From positions 1 through 42,962 of the forward strand of contig PLMQ01000026.1 of assembly GCA_003142535.1 (NCBI GenBank): a stretch of DNA of 42,962 nt, in the 5' to 3' direction. Made by a program: the position numbers and the translations under genes. The stretch is from Syntrophaceae bacterium (GTDB taxonomy: Bacteria; Desulfobacterota; Syntrophia; Syntrophales; Smithellaceae). This document shows positions 7,347-16,367 of this stretch, one piece after another. A model generated the notes under the pieces. The model did no database searches, was not told the origin of the DNA, and saw nothing but the letters and a program-made list of their open reading frames with translations. How positions within the stretch are numbered: the stretch's first letter is position 1; each line of letters starts with the position of its first letter.

Positions 7347-8288
7347 TTGGACATCACGATTAGAAAAAATGAACATTGCATTGTAGGGCTGCCGCGGTGT
7401 GACTTCGTGTTCTCCTCCACAAGGAGTTGTTTTATAGCTTATGGTTTCAAAACTAGTCCCTTGGAGATGACAATAATAAGAAACCTTCTTACCCAAAAGG
7501 GCGTCCAGTGTGAAGAAGCTGGCGGTAACTTGGCCCCTGGTCAGAATGCTTTTTGCCAGAAGATCTGTTCAAAGATAATAACTTCCCAATTCTGCATCGT
7601 TCTTTTAAATCATGATGACGAAAATGGCAAGTTAGTTCCCAATGCTAACGTCAACATGGAATATGGTCTCATGTTGGGGTTCAACAAATATTTGGTCCCG
7701 TTTCAGCAAGAGGCTGAAACTCTTCCTTTCAATGTAGCCGGATTAGATACCATAAAATACGATAAGAATAATTTCGAATCAAAAGCATCTACAGCAATTG
7801 ATGTTGCCATTAAGAAAACGAGTCAAAATCAAGCCGACTTGACTAATCCAGATCAAGTAATCCAGCTATTTATTCTTTCTAGGAAAGCCTTGTACTCCGC
7901 TGTCGACAGCGTTGGCGAGAAGAACATATTTCGCATGGGTTCGCCATTTGGATTTAACTTGCTGAACGATTTTTCCGGAATGATATCCATCTTCTTCGGT
8001 AATTTTACAGCGCTTCGACCAGAAATAGTTATCTGGCGATTACAGATGTTAAATCAGCTACTAACTGAAAGAATCTCGTCGCTTAAGGAGCGAATAGAAC
8101 TAGGCTTAGTTACGCCAAAACAGGTCGAACTGGCGGAGAATCACTTCGGCAAAATGAAAATATGGATTCTTGTTACAAGCGATGAGGATAAGGCCATCAT
8201 ACTCAGGGAGACTCAGAGCGTTACGTTTTTTGACCGGATGCAGGTTCTTTCTACCGTGGATATGAAAAGAGAGTTAGGCTTGCTTTAG
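7347..8288 (+). CDS. Protein with putative TIR/nucleoside deoxyribosyltransferase-like N-terminal domain
   Basis: 313 aa, not assigned with certainty. Residues about 25-140 read as an alternating beta-alpha fold: strand CFIAYGF, a helix, a second strand with KGVQCEEAGGN, a helix with CSKIITS, strand FCIVLLNHD. Then comes the segment PNANVNMEYGLMLG, with E105, and a strand KYLVPF. A conserved N-V-x-x-E-x-G segment of this kind marks TIR-like and deoxyribosyltransferase-like nucleotide-processing domains, where the glutamate is catalytic. Residues 165-313 are helical and unassigned. Seven cysteines lie in the first 85 residues. The start is TTG at 7347, strongly supported by AGAGGAGG five bases upstream. 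It is divergent from prmC, sits inside a translation operon, and is followed by a GNAT gene. A nucleotide-cleaving effector or sensor is a guess. Confidence 0.6.
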   Translation: MDITIRKNEHCIVGLPRCDFVFSSTRSCFIAYGFKTSPLEMTIIRNLLTQKGVQCEEAGGNLAPGQNAFCQKICSKIITSQFCIVLLNHDDENGKLVPNANVNMEYGLMLGFNKYLVPFQQEAETLPFNVAGLDTIKYDKNNFESKASTAIDVAIKKTSQNQADLTNPDQVIQLFILSRKALYSAVDSVGEKNIFRMGSPFGFNLLNDFSGMISIFFGNFTALRPEIVIWRLQMLNQLLTERISSLKERIELGLVTPKQVELAENHFGKMKIWILVTSDEDKAIILRETQSVTFFDRMQVLSTVDMKRELGLL

Positions 8289-8364
8289 TGAACAACCGCG
8301 TCTTGTAATGGATCGTCAGAGGTTTCCGCTGGAACTGAGCATTAACGGGCATAAGCAATAGACA

Positions 8365-8871
8365 ATGTTGAGTCCTTTGATACGCACTTGCACACAAAAA
8401 GATATCGAAGTTTTAGTTGAGACTATCCGAAGATCATTTCAGGATGTAGCTTTGCGCTTTGACTTGACCCGGCAGAACGCTCCTCGCCATCCATCCAACT
8501 GCACAAAGGACTGGATTCAAAAGGATATGGAACGCGGTGTTACCTATTACGTTGCGGAAAATGAAAACATTGTTGCAGGGTGTGTTGCTCTTGAGCAAGC
8601 AAATTCTGAGGTATGTTATCTGGAACGCCTCGCAGTTCTTCCCTACCAGCGGCATCGTGGTTTTGGGAAAGCATTGGTAACTCATGCGTTGTCCGAGGCT
8701 AAACTTCTTGGAGCTAAGCACGTAAACATTGGAATAATTGCAGAGCATTCTGAACTGAAGAACTGGTATAGAGAAATTGGATTTGTAGATGGAGAGAGCA
8801 AGGAATTTCCCCACTTGCCTTTTCGTGTTGCTTTCATGTCTTACGAAGTAAATAAAAACTGCCGACAATAG
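8365..8871 (+). CDS. GNAT family N-acetyltransferase
   Basis: 168 aa, a single GNAT domain that transfers an acetyl group from acetyl-CoA to an unknown amine. The central strand YLERLAVLPYQRHRGFGKAL contains the R-x-x-G-x-G/A coenzyme A pyrophosphate loop. It is followed by a helix, strand AKHVNIGIIAE and the typical NWYREIGFVD motif. It starts 76 bases after the TIR-like gene on the same strand and may share its promoter. Part of the block inserted between prfA and prmC. The substrate cannot be told. Confidence 0.85.
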   Translation: MLSPLIRTCTQKDIEVLVETIRRSFQDVALRFDLTRQNAPRHPSNCTKDWIQKDMERGVTYYVAENENIVAGCVALEQANSEVCYLERLAVLPYQRHRGFGKALVTHALSEAKLLGAKHVNIGIIAEHSELKNWYREIGFVDGESKEFPHLPFRVAFMSYEVNKNCRQ

Positions 8872-8953
8872 GGTGAATACCAGATCAAATGAAAATAGAG
8901 ACATTGATTGTTCTTTTGCAGAAAACAACCAATGCCACTATTTACTATTCTAA

Positions 8954-9760
8954 TTATCGCGAAATCATATTTTCACCGCGGCGAATCGTCCAAAAATCAT
9001 CGGAAAGGTTTCTATCGGCGACATATTTGTATGGCATTGTAAAATATCCTTTTATTCCCCATTTTTCTCCCCAGGAATTCCGCACAATAAATCTTTCTTC
9101 AGCATCGTCGTAACCTACAGCCAGAACAGCATGACCACCCAGTGACTTTTCATCATGTGCCGGCATGTTCACGACGCCGGTTTTTGCGACTGCCTGCGAT
9201 TCAAAGCTTTCATATACTGTAAAACCAAAGACAAACGGAAAGCCTTCCGCCAGGCATGCACGCATTTCATCTCGCGTGATAATGCGGCGATAGGAAGTAA
9301 TTTTATGTTTCGCCGCATCCTTGTAACAAGATGGAGTTGGTTTAACCCGGAATTTGGAGACAAGATAAGGCCATTTCTTCTCCGAGCATACGCCCTTTTT
9401 CGCGAGTGTCTTGATACCATCACGGATCATGGCTCCGGAGTCGGATTGGATGGAGTGTTCAATGGCTCTTTCGTTATAGTAAATAAATAGCCTGCTGAAA
9501 TCCTCAAAGGCAATTTTATCCTTCCGCTCCAGAAATTCCAGCGATCCGGCCAGAGCGTTGGCGGTGCAACTGCCAAGTTGTCCCTGATTCTCTACTTGCG
9601 GACAGAGAGGGCGCAAATCTACCTTGCTGGGTAGCTTTGCCGGTACACGGAGTACAGCGCTAAGCAAATAATCACGCTGATCGGGCACATCAGGCATCCA
9701 CCCATAGCGAGTGTTTTTAAACTTACCTTGTTTAGAAGCGATAACTTTCTTTACTGCCAT
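8954..9760 (-). CDS. Papain-like (C1A) cysteine peptidase
   Basis: 268 aa cysteine protease with the complete papain set: oxyanion glutamine Q59, nucleophile C65 (NQGQLGSCTANA), H210 (GGHAVLAVGYDD) and N228 (VRNSWGEKWG). There is no signal peptide and no long inhibitory propeptide. The protein starts with a basic stretch and WMPDVPDQRDY, a lead common in bacterial C1A enzymes that are mature as made, so it is probably cytoplasmic or exported by an unseen route. It shares its direction with prfA but lies 124 bases downstream, and converges with the GNAT gene. Physiological substrate unknown. Confidence 0.9.
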   Translation of the reverse strand: MAVKKVIASKQGKFKNTRYGWMPDVPDQRDYLLSAVLRVPAKLPSKVDLRPLCPQVENQGQLGSCTANALAGSLEFLERKDKIAFEDFSRLFIYYNERAIEHSIQSDSGAMIRDGIKTLAKKGVCSEKKWPYLVSKFRVKPTPSCYKDAAKHKITSYRRIITRDEMRACLAEGFPFVFGFTVYESFESQAVAKTGVVNMPAHDEKSLGGHAVLAVGYDDAEERFIVRNSWGEKWGIKGYFTMPYKYVADRNLSDDFWTIRRGENMISR

Positions 9761-9884
9761 ATAAACCTCCTTGTTTGAAAATTTGTCTTCGCGGTGGGGT
9801 TTACGCTCACCGGAGAAATGAAGCGGAATTACTTCCCCACTTTATTCATCAAGCAGTACATAAAGACCCATTTAATTTATTGGA

Positions 9885-10952
9885 CTATTTCAGCGATTCT
9901 GCCTGATAATGCGTTGCCAGCGCATCAATCATCGCGCCGATATTGCCGTTGAGAAAATTGTCCAGATCATAACGGGTCATGCCGATGCGATGATCGGTAA
10001 TGCGTCCCTGAGGGAAATTATAAGTGCGGATGCGCTCGCTGCGATCGCCGGAACCTACCTGGCTTTTTCGGGCTTCGGAAATTTCCGCATTTTGTTTTTG
10101 CACCATGGCATCGAGCAGGCGCGCTCTTAATACCTTCATAGCCTTGATTTTATTTTTTAGCTGTGATTTTTCATCCTGACAGGTGACAACAAGGCCTGAC
10201 GGCAAATGGGTGATACGTACCGCTGAATCTGTTGTATTGACGCTCTGACCGCCATGTCCGGTAGAGCGATAAACATCGATGCGCAAATCATTCGGATCGA
10301 TCGTGAGTTCCACATCTTCCACTTCCGGCATAATGGCCACCGTCACCGCCGAAGTGTGAATACGCCCCTGCGCTTCCGTAACCGGTACGCGCTGCACACG
10401 ATGAGTGCCGCTTTCATACTTCATGCGGCTGTAAGCGCCTTTGCCTTCGATCTGGGCGATAATTTCCTTAAACCCGCCGACACCACCGGTCGAAGAACTG
10501 CTGACAATTTCTACGCGCCAGCCCTGAGCTTCCGCATAGCGCGCATACATACGAAACAAATCGCTCACAAAAAGTCCGGCTTCATCTCCGCCCGTTCCCG
10601 CCCGAATTTCCAGAAAAACATTTTTATCATCATTCGGGTCTTTCGGCAGCAGCAGCACTTTTAACTTTTCTTCCAAACCGGCCTCTTCCTGCTGCAATTG
10701 GGGCATCTCTTCTCTGACCATTGACTTTAATTCTTCATCGTTCCCTTTTAGAAAGCCCTGGTATTCTGCAATACGTGATATTATTTTTTCATATTCACGG
10801 ATGGTTTCCACCAATTCCGTTAAATCGGAATGCTCTTTAGCATATTTCTGATAAAGACCTTGTTTGGAAACAATTTGCGGGTCGCTGAGCTGTCCTTCCA
10901 GCTCCCGATAACGGATTTCAATGTCACGAAGTTTATCTAATAAAATATTCAT
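9885..10952 (-). CDS. prfA: Peptide chain release factor 1
   Basis: RF1 ends translation at UAA and UAG codons. At 355 aa it has the standard length. It has an N-terminal helical domain, the stop-codon recognition tripeptide of RF1 type (PVT, residues 190-192, in [14 protein letters not shown]), and the GGQ motif (234-236, in GHGGQSVN) that triggers peptide release in the ribosome. The glutamine is the target of PrmC, encoded downstream. RF2 would carry SPF at the tripeptide, so RF1 is clear. Between this gene and rpmE lie about 540 bases of repeats. Confidence 0.98.
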   Translation of the reverse strand: MNILLDKLRDIEIRYRELEGQLSDPQIVSKQGLYQKYAKEHSDLTELVETIREYEKIISRIAEYQGFLKGNDEELKSMVREEMPQLQQEEAGLEEKLKVLLLPKDPNDDKNVFLEIRAGTGGDEAGLFVSDLFRMYARYAEAQGWRVEIVSSSSTGGVGGFKEIIAQIEGKGAYSRMKYESGTHRVQRVPVTEAQGRIHTSAVTVAIMPEVEDVELTIDPNDLRIDVYRSTGHGGQSVNTTDSAVRITHLPSGLVVTCQDEKSQLKNKIKAMKVLRARLLDAMVQKQNAEISEARKSQVGSGDRSERIRTYNFPQGRITDHRIGMTRYDLDNFLNGNIGAMIDALATHYQAESLK

Positions 10953-10986
10953 TTTAATTCTTTAAGCAAAGGTTGAGATGATTAAG

Positions 10987-11115
10987 TTATTCCAATTCTA
11001 AATCAAAGCGCTATCTTTGTTGCCGTCGTTGTCGGCTTCCTCAACGTATGTACAATACGCCTCGTCGCCTCCGCCTAGCCGCCTCGATATCATCATTGAT
11101 TTAGAAATGGTATTA
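10987..11115. repeat. MITE-like element, family A, copy 2
   Basis: 129 bases with imperfect 18-base inverted ends, TTATTCCAATTCTAAATC (10987-11004) and GATTTAGAAATGGTATTA (11098-11115). The interior matches the copy at 3253-3400 apart from point differences and the 19-base block present only there. It lies in the rpmE-prfA gap. No ORF. Confidence 0.8.
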
Positions 11116-11249
11116 GTTTAGAAAAGGCGCACTTGCAGATAACCATTCCTGCTGAAATGGGCGTATCTACAAATAACAAGATAGATGAAATATTTTCATC
11201 ATGCGGAGAGAATCCAATCACGAGCGCTAAAGTAAACTGCAGAATATTT

Positions 11250-11476
11250 ACCCCGCTTCGCGGGATAATTCCGCCATCAAGTTTCCGTGCACTTCGTTTC
11301 CGAAGCTTGGGTCTCATTACAACTGACCAATTCCGACTTGTGACCTCGTGCCACCTTTAGGTGGTCAGGTTATGCACTGCGTTTTCGGAATTGAAGTTTC
11401 ACAACCACCGCTTCCGCGGGATTGTTCAACTAGTGAATTCCGCTACGTTGCACTTGCGGAATTGAAGTTTCACAAC
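11250..11476 (-). repeat. Family C hairpin repeat, copy 2 (double unit)
   Basis: Read on the minus strand, two units start with GTTGTGAAACTTCAATTCCG (near 11476 and 11407). Each is followed by a loop and the pairing sequence CGGAATT, then AATCCCGC hairpins. One loop contains CCACCTTTAGGTGG, a perfect 14-base palindrome. Together with the family A element it fills the 542-base space between prfA and rpmE, where no gene is seen. Confidence 0.65.
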
Positions 11477-11494
11477 AAAATATTATGCAGATGC

Positions 11495-11731
11495 CTATTT
11501 CGTTGTTTTCTTTTTAGTTTGCGGCTTTGTTTCTTTGACTTCGTACCTCTTTTTAAATCTTTCCACGCGGCCGGCAGTATCCATAATCTTTTGCTTGCCG
11601 GTCATAAAGGGATGACAATTGGAACAAATTTCGACTTTAATGTCTTTCTTGGTTGACTTTGTTTCAATGACATTACCACAAACACAGGTGATTTTAGTTT
11701 CTTTATAATCGGGATGAATGCCTTCTTTCAT
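11495..11731 (-). CDS. rpmE: 50S ribosomal protein L31
   Basis: 78 aa protein of the large ribosomal subunit. It has the zinc-binding (C+) pattern with C16, C18, C36 and C39 (CVCGN and CSNCHPF), then the conserved [19 protein letters not shown], and a lysine-rich tail. The zinc form is usually expressed in zinc-replete cells. The start at 11731 has GGAGGAG upstream. The gene sits between rho and prfA as in many related bacteria, here separated from both by repeats. Confidence 0.97.
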   Translation of the reverse strand: MKEGIHPDYKETKITCVCGNVIETKSTKKDIKVEICSNCHPFMTGKQKIMDTAGRVERFKKRYEVKETKPQTKKKTTK

Positions 11732-11864
11732 TTTTTTTACTTCTCCTCCTTCATCTTTATCTTCAACAAGTAATGATCTTTTTAAAGCAATTACGCTGCA
11801 TTATAATATCTGCGGTAAAAATTCAAGCAATTTCGCAGAGATTTACAGCCAAACTTTTTTCGCT

Positions 11865-11954
11865 ACCACGGGAATTACATACCCTCTGCTTACGCAGGAT
11901 AGTTCGACTTACCGATTCTGCTACGCTGCGCTTGCAAAATCGGAGTCTCACTAT
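11865..11954 (-). repeat. Family C hairpin repeat, copy 3, touching the rho stop
   Basis: On the minus strand it begins TAGTGAGACTCC, where TAG is the rho stop codon. The stem CCGATTTTGC/GCAGAATCGG follows, then TAAGTCGAACTATCC and a small hairpin. Compared with other copies both sides of the stem have changed yet still pair. It fills part of the 219-base rho-rpmE gap. Confidence 0.6.
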
Positions 11955-13198
11955 GAGTTCATGGAATCCAGGAACTCCTGATTGGTTTCCGTTTTTCTGA
12001 TTTTGCCGATGATGAATTCCATCGCATCCACCGGATTCATTTCTTGCAGCAGACGGCGTAACACCCAGATACGGTTCAAATTCGCTTTGGGAATCAGCAA
12101 TTCTTCTTTTCTGGTTCCGGAACGAATCAGGTCAAACGCCGGGAATACTCTGCGGTCGGCGATACGACGATCCAAATGCAACTCCATGTTGCCGGTTCCT
12201 TTGAATTCTTCGAAAATAACTTCGTCCATCCGGCTGCCGGTATCAATCAGTGCCGTGGAAATGATGGTCAGGCTGCCGCCGTTTTCGATGTTACGGGCAG
12301 CACCGAAGAACCTTTTCGGCTTATGCAGCGCGTTGGAATCCACACCACCGGAGAGAACTTTTCCGCTGGGCGGAACAACCGTGTTATAGGCACGAGCCAG
12401 ACGGGTAATACTGTCCAGCAGAATAACAACATCTTTTTTGTGTTCAACCAGCCGCTTGGCTTTTTCAATAACCATTTCGGCTACCTGCACGTGGCGGGAA
12501 GCCGGTTCGTCAAAGGTTGAAGAAATTACTTCACCGGCAACACTGCGTTGCATGTCGGTAACTTCTTCCGGCCGTTCATCAATCAACAGCACCATCAGAA
12601 CCACTTCTTTGTGATTGGCCGTGATACTGTGAGCTATATCCTGCAGCAGAACCGTTTTACCGGCGCGGGGCGGAGATACTATCAATCCGCGCTGACCCTT
12701 CCCAATAGGTGCAAACAAATCCAGCGTTCTGGTAGAATAATTTTCCGGATCAAATTCCAGATTTAATTTTTCTTGCGGATAGAGAGGTGTCAGGTTATCA
12801 AAGAGAATTTTGTCGCGGGCGGACTCGGGACTTTCGAAATTGACCGTGTCCACTTTCAGGAGGGCAAAATATTTTTCCCCTTCCTTAGGCGGCCGCACTT
12901 CGCCGGAAATGGTATCGCCGGTGCGTAAATTGAACCTTCTTATCTGCGAGGGAGAAATATAAATATCATCGGGGCTGGGCAGATAGTTGTAATCCACTGC
13001 TCTTAAAAATCCGAATCCGTCCGGAAGAATTTCCAGGACACCCGAGCCGGAGATCATCCCGTTTTGTTCAGCCTGTGTCTGAAGTATGGAAAATATTAAA
13101 TCCTGACGGCGCATACCGCTGGCACCGGGTACGTTCAGATCTTTGGCTAAATTGTTAAGTTCACTAATCGGCAATCGCTTAATGTCTTCAATGTGCAT
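11951..13198 (-). CDS. rho: Transcription termination factor Rho
   Basis: Hexameric RNA-dependent ATPase and helicase that ends transcription. At 415 aa it is standard. It has the N-terminal Rho domain ([17 protein letters not shown]), the cold-shock-like RNA-binding domain ([14 protein letters not shown]), Walker [13 protein letters not shown], Walker [17 protein letters not shown], and the conserved GTRKEELL region. AAGGAAG precedes the ATG. The C-terminus EFLDSMNS is where Rho normally ends, and the TAG stop is the first codon of a family C repeat. It is divergent from the DEAD-box helicase across about 500 bases. Confidence 0.98.
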   Translation of the reverse strand: MHIEDIKRLPISELNNLAKDLNVPGASGMRRQDLIFSILQTQAEQNGMISGSGVLEILPDGFGFLRAVDYNYLPSPDDIYISPSQIRRFNLRTGDTISGEVRPPKEGEKYFALLKVDTVNFESPESARDKILFDNLTPLYPQEKLNLEFDPENYSTRTLDLFAPIGKGQRGLIVSPPRAGKTVLLQDIAHSITANHKEVVLMVLLIDERPEEVTDMQRSVAGEVISSTFDEPASRHVQVAEMVIEKAKRLVEHKKDVVILLDSITRLARAYNTVVPPSGKVLSGGVDSNALHKPKRFFGAARNIENGGSLTIISTALIDTGSRMDEVIFEEFKGTGNMELHLDRRIADRRVFPAFDLIRSGTRKEELLIPKANLNRIWVLRRLLQEMNPVDAMEFIIGKIRKTETNQEFLDSMNS

Positions 13199-13474
13199 AC
13201 AAACACTTCCTTATTTAAATTATAATCAGACAACTAAAATCGTTATTCTGACATGCTTGATATTCTTTTTTTCCTGCATTATTATTCAAGAGATACACTT
13301 GGGATACACTAAACCACGAATTTATTTTAGCAGTTACAGACTAAATATCGGCTTGTTTATTAGAATACTTGAAACGCTCCAAAGGACAGGGCCTAAAATG
13401 GCCACTTATGATTGGCAATAAACCTACATTAATCTGGAAAAGCTGTCAAGATATTTTATTTGTGATATTTTATA

Positions 13475-13610
13475 GTGAAACTCCAATTCCAAAAGCGATG
13501 CGTAATGGAATTGGCTAGTTGTAATGAGACCCAAACTTCAGAAACAAAGTGCGCAACCTAAAGGTCACAAGCTGAAGTTAGCTGGTCGAATTATCCCGCA
13601 AAGCGGTGGG
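13475..13610 (+). repeat. Family C hairpin repeat, copy 4
   Basis: Starts TAGTGAAACTCC with a perfect stem CCAATTCC/GGAATTGG, then TAGTTGTAATGAGACCC, a second stem ACTTCAG/CTGAAGT around an AACCTAAAGGT loop, and CCCGCAAAGCGG. It lies in the divergent space between rho and the helicase (13199-13739). The rest of that space, 13199-13474, is A+T-rich and must hold the rho promoter, but no clear match was identified. Confidence 0.65.
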
Positions 13611-13674
13611 CTAGGATGCAAATTTGCAATTTTTTTCTGTAAGCCTCGTGGAGTATCTGAGGTTAATTTTTCTC

Positions 13675-13703
13675 TTGATTCCTGAGCCGCACTAAACTAT
13701 ATG
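13675..13703 (+). promoter_or_regulatory. Candidate sigma-70 promoter for the DEAD-box helicase gene
   Basis: TTGATT (13675-13680), a 17-base spacer, and TATATG (13698-13703). The -10 hexamer overlaps the most upstream ATG (13701). If this promoter is used, the transcript starts near 13710, so translation must begin at a later codon, most likely the TTG at 13740. Confidence 0.45.
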
Positions 13704-13739
13704 ATTTTAAATAATTATTTTCTAGAAAGGCAATTTATT

Positions 13740-15191
13740 TTGGAAGAAATTAAAAAAAATGAAGAAGTCAATGTTGAAGTTAAACCAGTCGAGGCCATCT
13801 CCGAAATTTCTCTCGAGGGGCTAACGCCGGCACTGCGCGCTGCCTGCGAAAATGCGGGATGGAAAGAACTGGTGCCGGTACAGGCAAAGGCCATTCCTTA
13901 TATGTTGGCAGGCCGCGATGTGATGGTGCAGTCGCGAACCGGCAGCGGGAAAACCGGCGCTTATATTTTACCCATTATGCAGAAAATTGATTTAAACCAG
14001 AACGCCGCACAGGCACTGGTGCTTGTTCCGACGCGCGAGCTGGCCCTGCAGGTCTCGAGGGAAGCGCAGTTGCTGGCGCAGGGTTCGAATTTGCGGACGG
14101 CGGTGGTTTACGGGGGAGTCGGCTACGGTCCACAACTGGAAGCATTCCGCGGCGGAGCCCAGCTTGTTGTTGGCACTCCCGGGCGCATCCTCGATCATCT
14201 CCTGAAAAATACATTATCGCTCGATCACCTGAAAATACTTATATTCGATGAAGCCGACCGCATGCTTTCCATGGGGTTCTATCCCGATATGGTGAAAATA
14301 CGCAAGTATATACAGCCAAAGCAAATTATCAGCAGCATGTTTTCCGCGACTTTTCCGCCGCAGATCATCCGCCTGGCGGATCAGTTTCTCCGTAACGCTG
14401 AGCTATTAAGTCTGAGCGGCAATCAGGTGCATATCGCCGAGATCGAGCATATTTATTACCTTGTGCCGGGGATGCGTAAAGAGCGGTCTTTAGTGCGCAT
14501 AATCGAAATCGAAAATCCGGCTTCCGCTATTATCTTTTGTAACACTAAAGACACAGTGCATTATCTATCCGTTGTTTTAAAGCGTTTCGGTTATGATGCC
14601 GATGAGCTTAGTTCCGATTTATCCCAAGTCATGCGGGAAAAAGTCATGGGACGGGTAAGGCGCGGCGCACTGCGCTTTTTAGTAGCAACGGATGTTGCAG
14701 CCCGCGGTATTGACATCCCCGATTTATCTCACGTCATACAGTATGAACCGCCGGAAGACCCGGAAGCTTACATTCACCGTGCAGGGCGTACCGGACGCAT
14801 GGGATCAAGCGGCGTCGCCATATCTCTCGTTGCCGAAATGGAAAAATTCAAATTGCAGAGTATCGCCCGTTATTACAATATCAACATGGAAGAAAGGCCT
14901 CTGCCCGATGATGAAGAGCTGGAAAGGGTTGTTACTGAACGGATAACAGCACTACTGGAGGCGGAACTGCGCTCTCGCGACAATCTGCAAATTGAAAGAA
15001 TGCAGCGTTTTCTGCCCCTTTCCCGTAATCTGGCGCAGTCCGAAGATGAATTAGCCCTGATTGCCATGCTGCTCGATGACTATTATCAGCAGACGCTGCA
15101 CGCTCCGCCGGAGCAGCCGGCAACCGACGGCGAGCAAGCATCCGCCGCCAAACCAAAAATGAAACGACCGCGTCCCCGAAGAAAGGACTAA
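13740..15191 (+). CDS. DEAD-box ATP-dependent RNA helicase
   Basis: Unwinds short RNA duplexes and remodels ribonucleoprotein; related enzymes act in ribosome assembly, RNA decay and cold adaptation. All core motifs are present in order: Q motif (VPVQAKAIP), SRTGSGKT, PTRELALQ, TPGR, DEAD, SAT, the C-terminal ARGIDIPD, and HRAGRTGRMG. The tail after about residue 370 is acidic then basic, ending in KPKMKRPRPRRKD, likely an RNA-binding extension. Start: TTG at 13740 (MEEIKKNEE) has AAAGG nine bases upstream. The ATG at 13701 lies inside a likely -10 box and lacks a ribosome site, but would add 13 residues if used. The patatin gene follows after 9 bases, so the two are probably co-transcribed. 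Confidence 0.93.
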   Translation: MEEIKKNEEVNVEVKPVEAISEISLEGLTPALRAACENAGWKELVPVQAKAIPYMLAGRDVMVQSRTGSGKTGAYILPIMQKIDLNQNAAQALVLVPTRELALQVSREAQLLAQGSNLRTAVVYGGVGYGPQLEAFRGGAQLVVGTPGRILDHLLKNTLSLDHLKILIFDEADRMLSMGFYPDMVKIRKYIQPKQIISSMFSATFPPQIIRLADQFLRNAELLSLSGNQVHIAEIEHIYYLVPGMRKERSLVRIIEIENPASAIIFCNTKDTVHYLSVVLKRFGYDADELSSDLSQVMREKVMGRVRRGALRFLVATDVAARGIDIPDLSHVIQYEPPEDPEAYIHRAGRTGRMGSSGVAISLVAEMEKFKLQSIARYYNINMEERPLPDDEELERVVTERITALLEAELRSRDNLQIERMQRFLPLSRNLAQSEDELALIAMLLDDYYQQTLHAPPEQPATDGEQASAAKPKMKRPRPRRKD

Positions 15192-15200
15192 TTAATATTT

Positions 15201-16094
15201 ATGTTATCCAATAGCTCTCGTTTAATTAAATTTATTGCAGTCTCTTTTATACTATTGACGCTTGCTGCCTGCGCTTCAACATCAAAAGATTTGTCGCAAC
15301 AAAAACCGGCCCGGATTGCGGTTGTTTTGGGTGCCGGAGTATCCAAAGGTTTTGCCCATATAGGTGTTTTAAAGGTACTCGAATCACATAACGTGCCCAT
15401 ACATATGGTTATCGGCACCAGCGTCGGCGCGTTTGTCGGCAGCCTGTATGCTTACGGCTATACTCCTTATGAACTGCAAACTATCGCCTTTGGTTTGCAG
15501 AAAGACGACATTGTCGATTATATCATCCCGGATAACGGGTTTATCAGGGGAGAAAAACTGGAAAACTTCATCAACAATAAAGTTAAATATACGCCTATAG
15601 ATAAATTCAAGATACCGTTTTACGCCGTAGCCGCCAATATTCAGACCGGTGAGGAAATGGTTTTCGGTCGCGGCAATACCGGCAAGGCAGTACGCGCGAG
15701 CTGTTCCATCCCCGGCATTTTCCAGCCCACAGTCGTTGGCGATAAGCTTTATGTAGATGGCGGTGTTGTCAGCCCGCTGGCTATTGACGTCGCCCGCCGT
15801 TACGGCGCTGATGTTGTTATTGCCGTAGATATATCAGCGAACCTGACATCTTCTATACCGACAGGTACTATCGAAACGATTATGCAGGCAATCGATATCA
15901 TGTATAATAAAATGGCTGCCTTTCAGATGAAAAACGCTGATGTCGTCATTAAACCGAAAGTAGGCTACATTGGAACCAGCGATTTTTCCAAACGCAACGA
16001 AGCCATTATGGAAGGTGAAAAAGCTACCGTCGAAGCAATGCCCGCAATCAATCAAATAATTACCAAACTGCGTCTGGAAGGCCGTCTGCAGTAA
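15201..16094 (+). CDS. Patatin-like phospholipase, predicted lipoprotein (RssA-like)
   Basis: Serine lipid acyl hydrolase. The N-terminus is a lipoprotein signal with the lipobox LAAC (C24 modified), so the protein is probably tethered to a membrane facing the periplasm. The patatin fold follows: the oxyanion segment GAGVSKGFAHIGVL, nucleophile S74 in GTSVGAF, and the catalytic Asp in YVDGGVVSPL. 297 aa is normal for the RssA type. It starts 9 bases after the helicase gene, probably in one transcript, though a functional link is not evident. Substrate unknown; a role in membrane lipid turnover is inferred from the family. Confidence 0.92.
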   Translation: MLSNSSRLIKFIAVSFILLTLAACASTSKDLSQQKPARIAVVLGAGVSKGFAHIGVLKVLESHNVPIHMVIGTSVGAFVGSLYAYGYTPYELQTIAFGLQKDDIVDYIIPDNGFIRGEKLENFINNKVKYTPIDKFKIPFYAVAANIQTGEEMVFGRGNTGKAVRASCSIPGIFQPTVVGDKLYVDGGVVSPLAIDVARRYGADVVIAVDISANLTSSIPTGTIETIMQAIDIMYNKMAAFQMKNADVVIKPKVGYIGTSDFSKRNEAIMEGEKATVEAMPAINQIITKLRLEGRLQ

Positions 16095-16367
16095 ATATTG
16101 TTATATTTGACCGGAATAATATTAATTTCTTCCTGTACTGTTGTTTTTCTTATTTTCCCATTTCACACACCATTTCAAGCAGTAATAAACAAAAATGGCT
16201 GAACTCTAACTTAATATGTATTACAAATATCGGGGCAGGTCACCCTGGAGCAAGAGAAAAACAGATAAACAGCATAAAGTAATTTATTTATGTATTTGTT
16301 ACTACGAAAAATGCTACATTACAATACAGGTTTGTTGTCTTGTAATAATAAAATTATATTTTAACAG

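Noticed and set aside
8273-8279. A GTTAGGC heptamer like an attC R' box at the end of the TIR-like gene
   Set aside because: It is inside the coding end and no pairing arms or left box lie upstream at attC distance.
8289-8360. Spacer between the TIR-like and GNAT genes as a possible third attC site
   Set aside because: It has AACAACCGCG and ATTAACGGGC but no GTTRRRY/RYYYAAC pair in either direction and no convincing hairpin.
13143-13421. Plus-strand frame overlapping the rho start
   Set aside because: Antisense to the rho 5' end with unlikely composition; no family.
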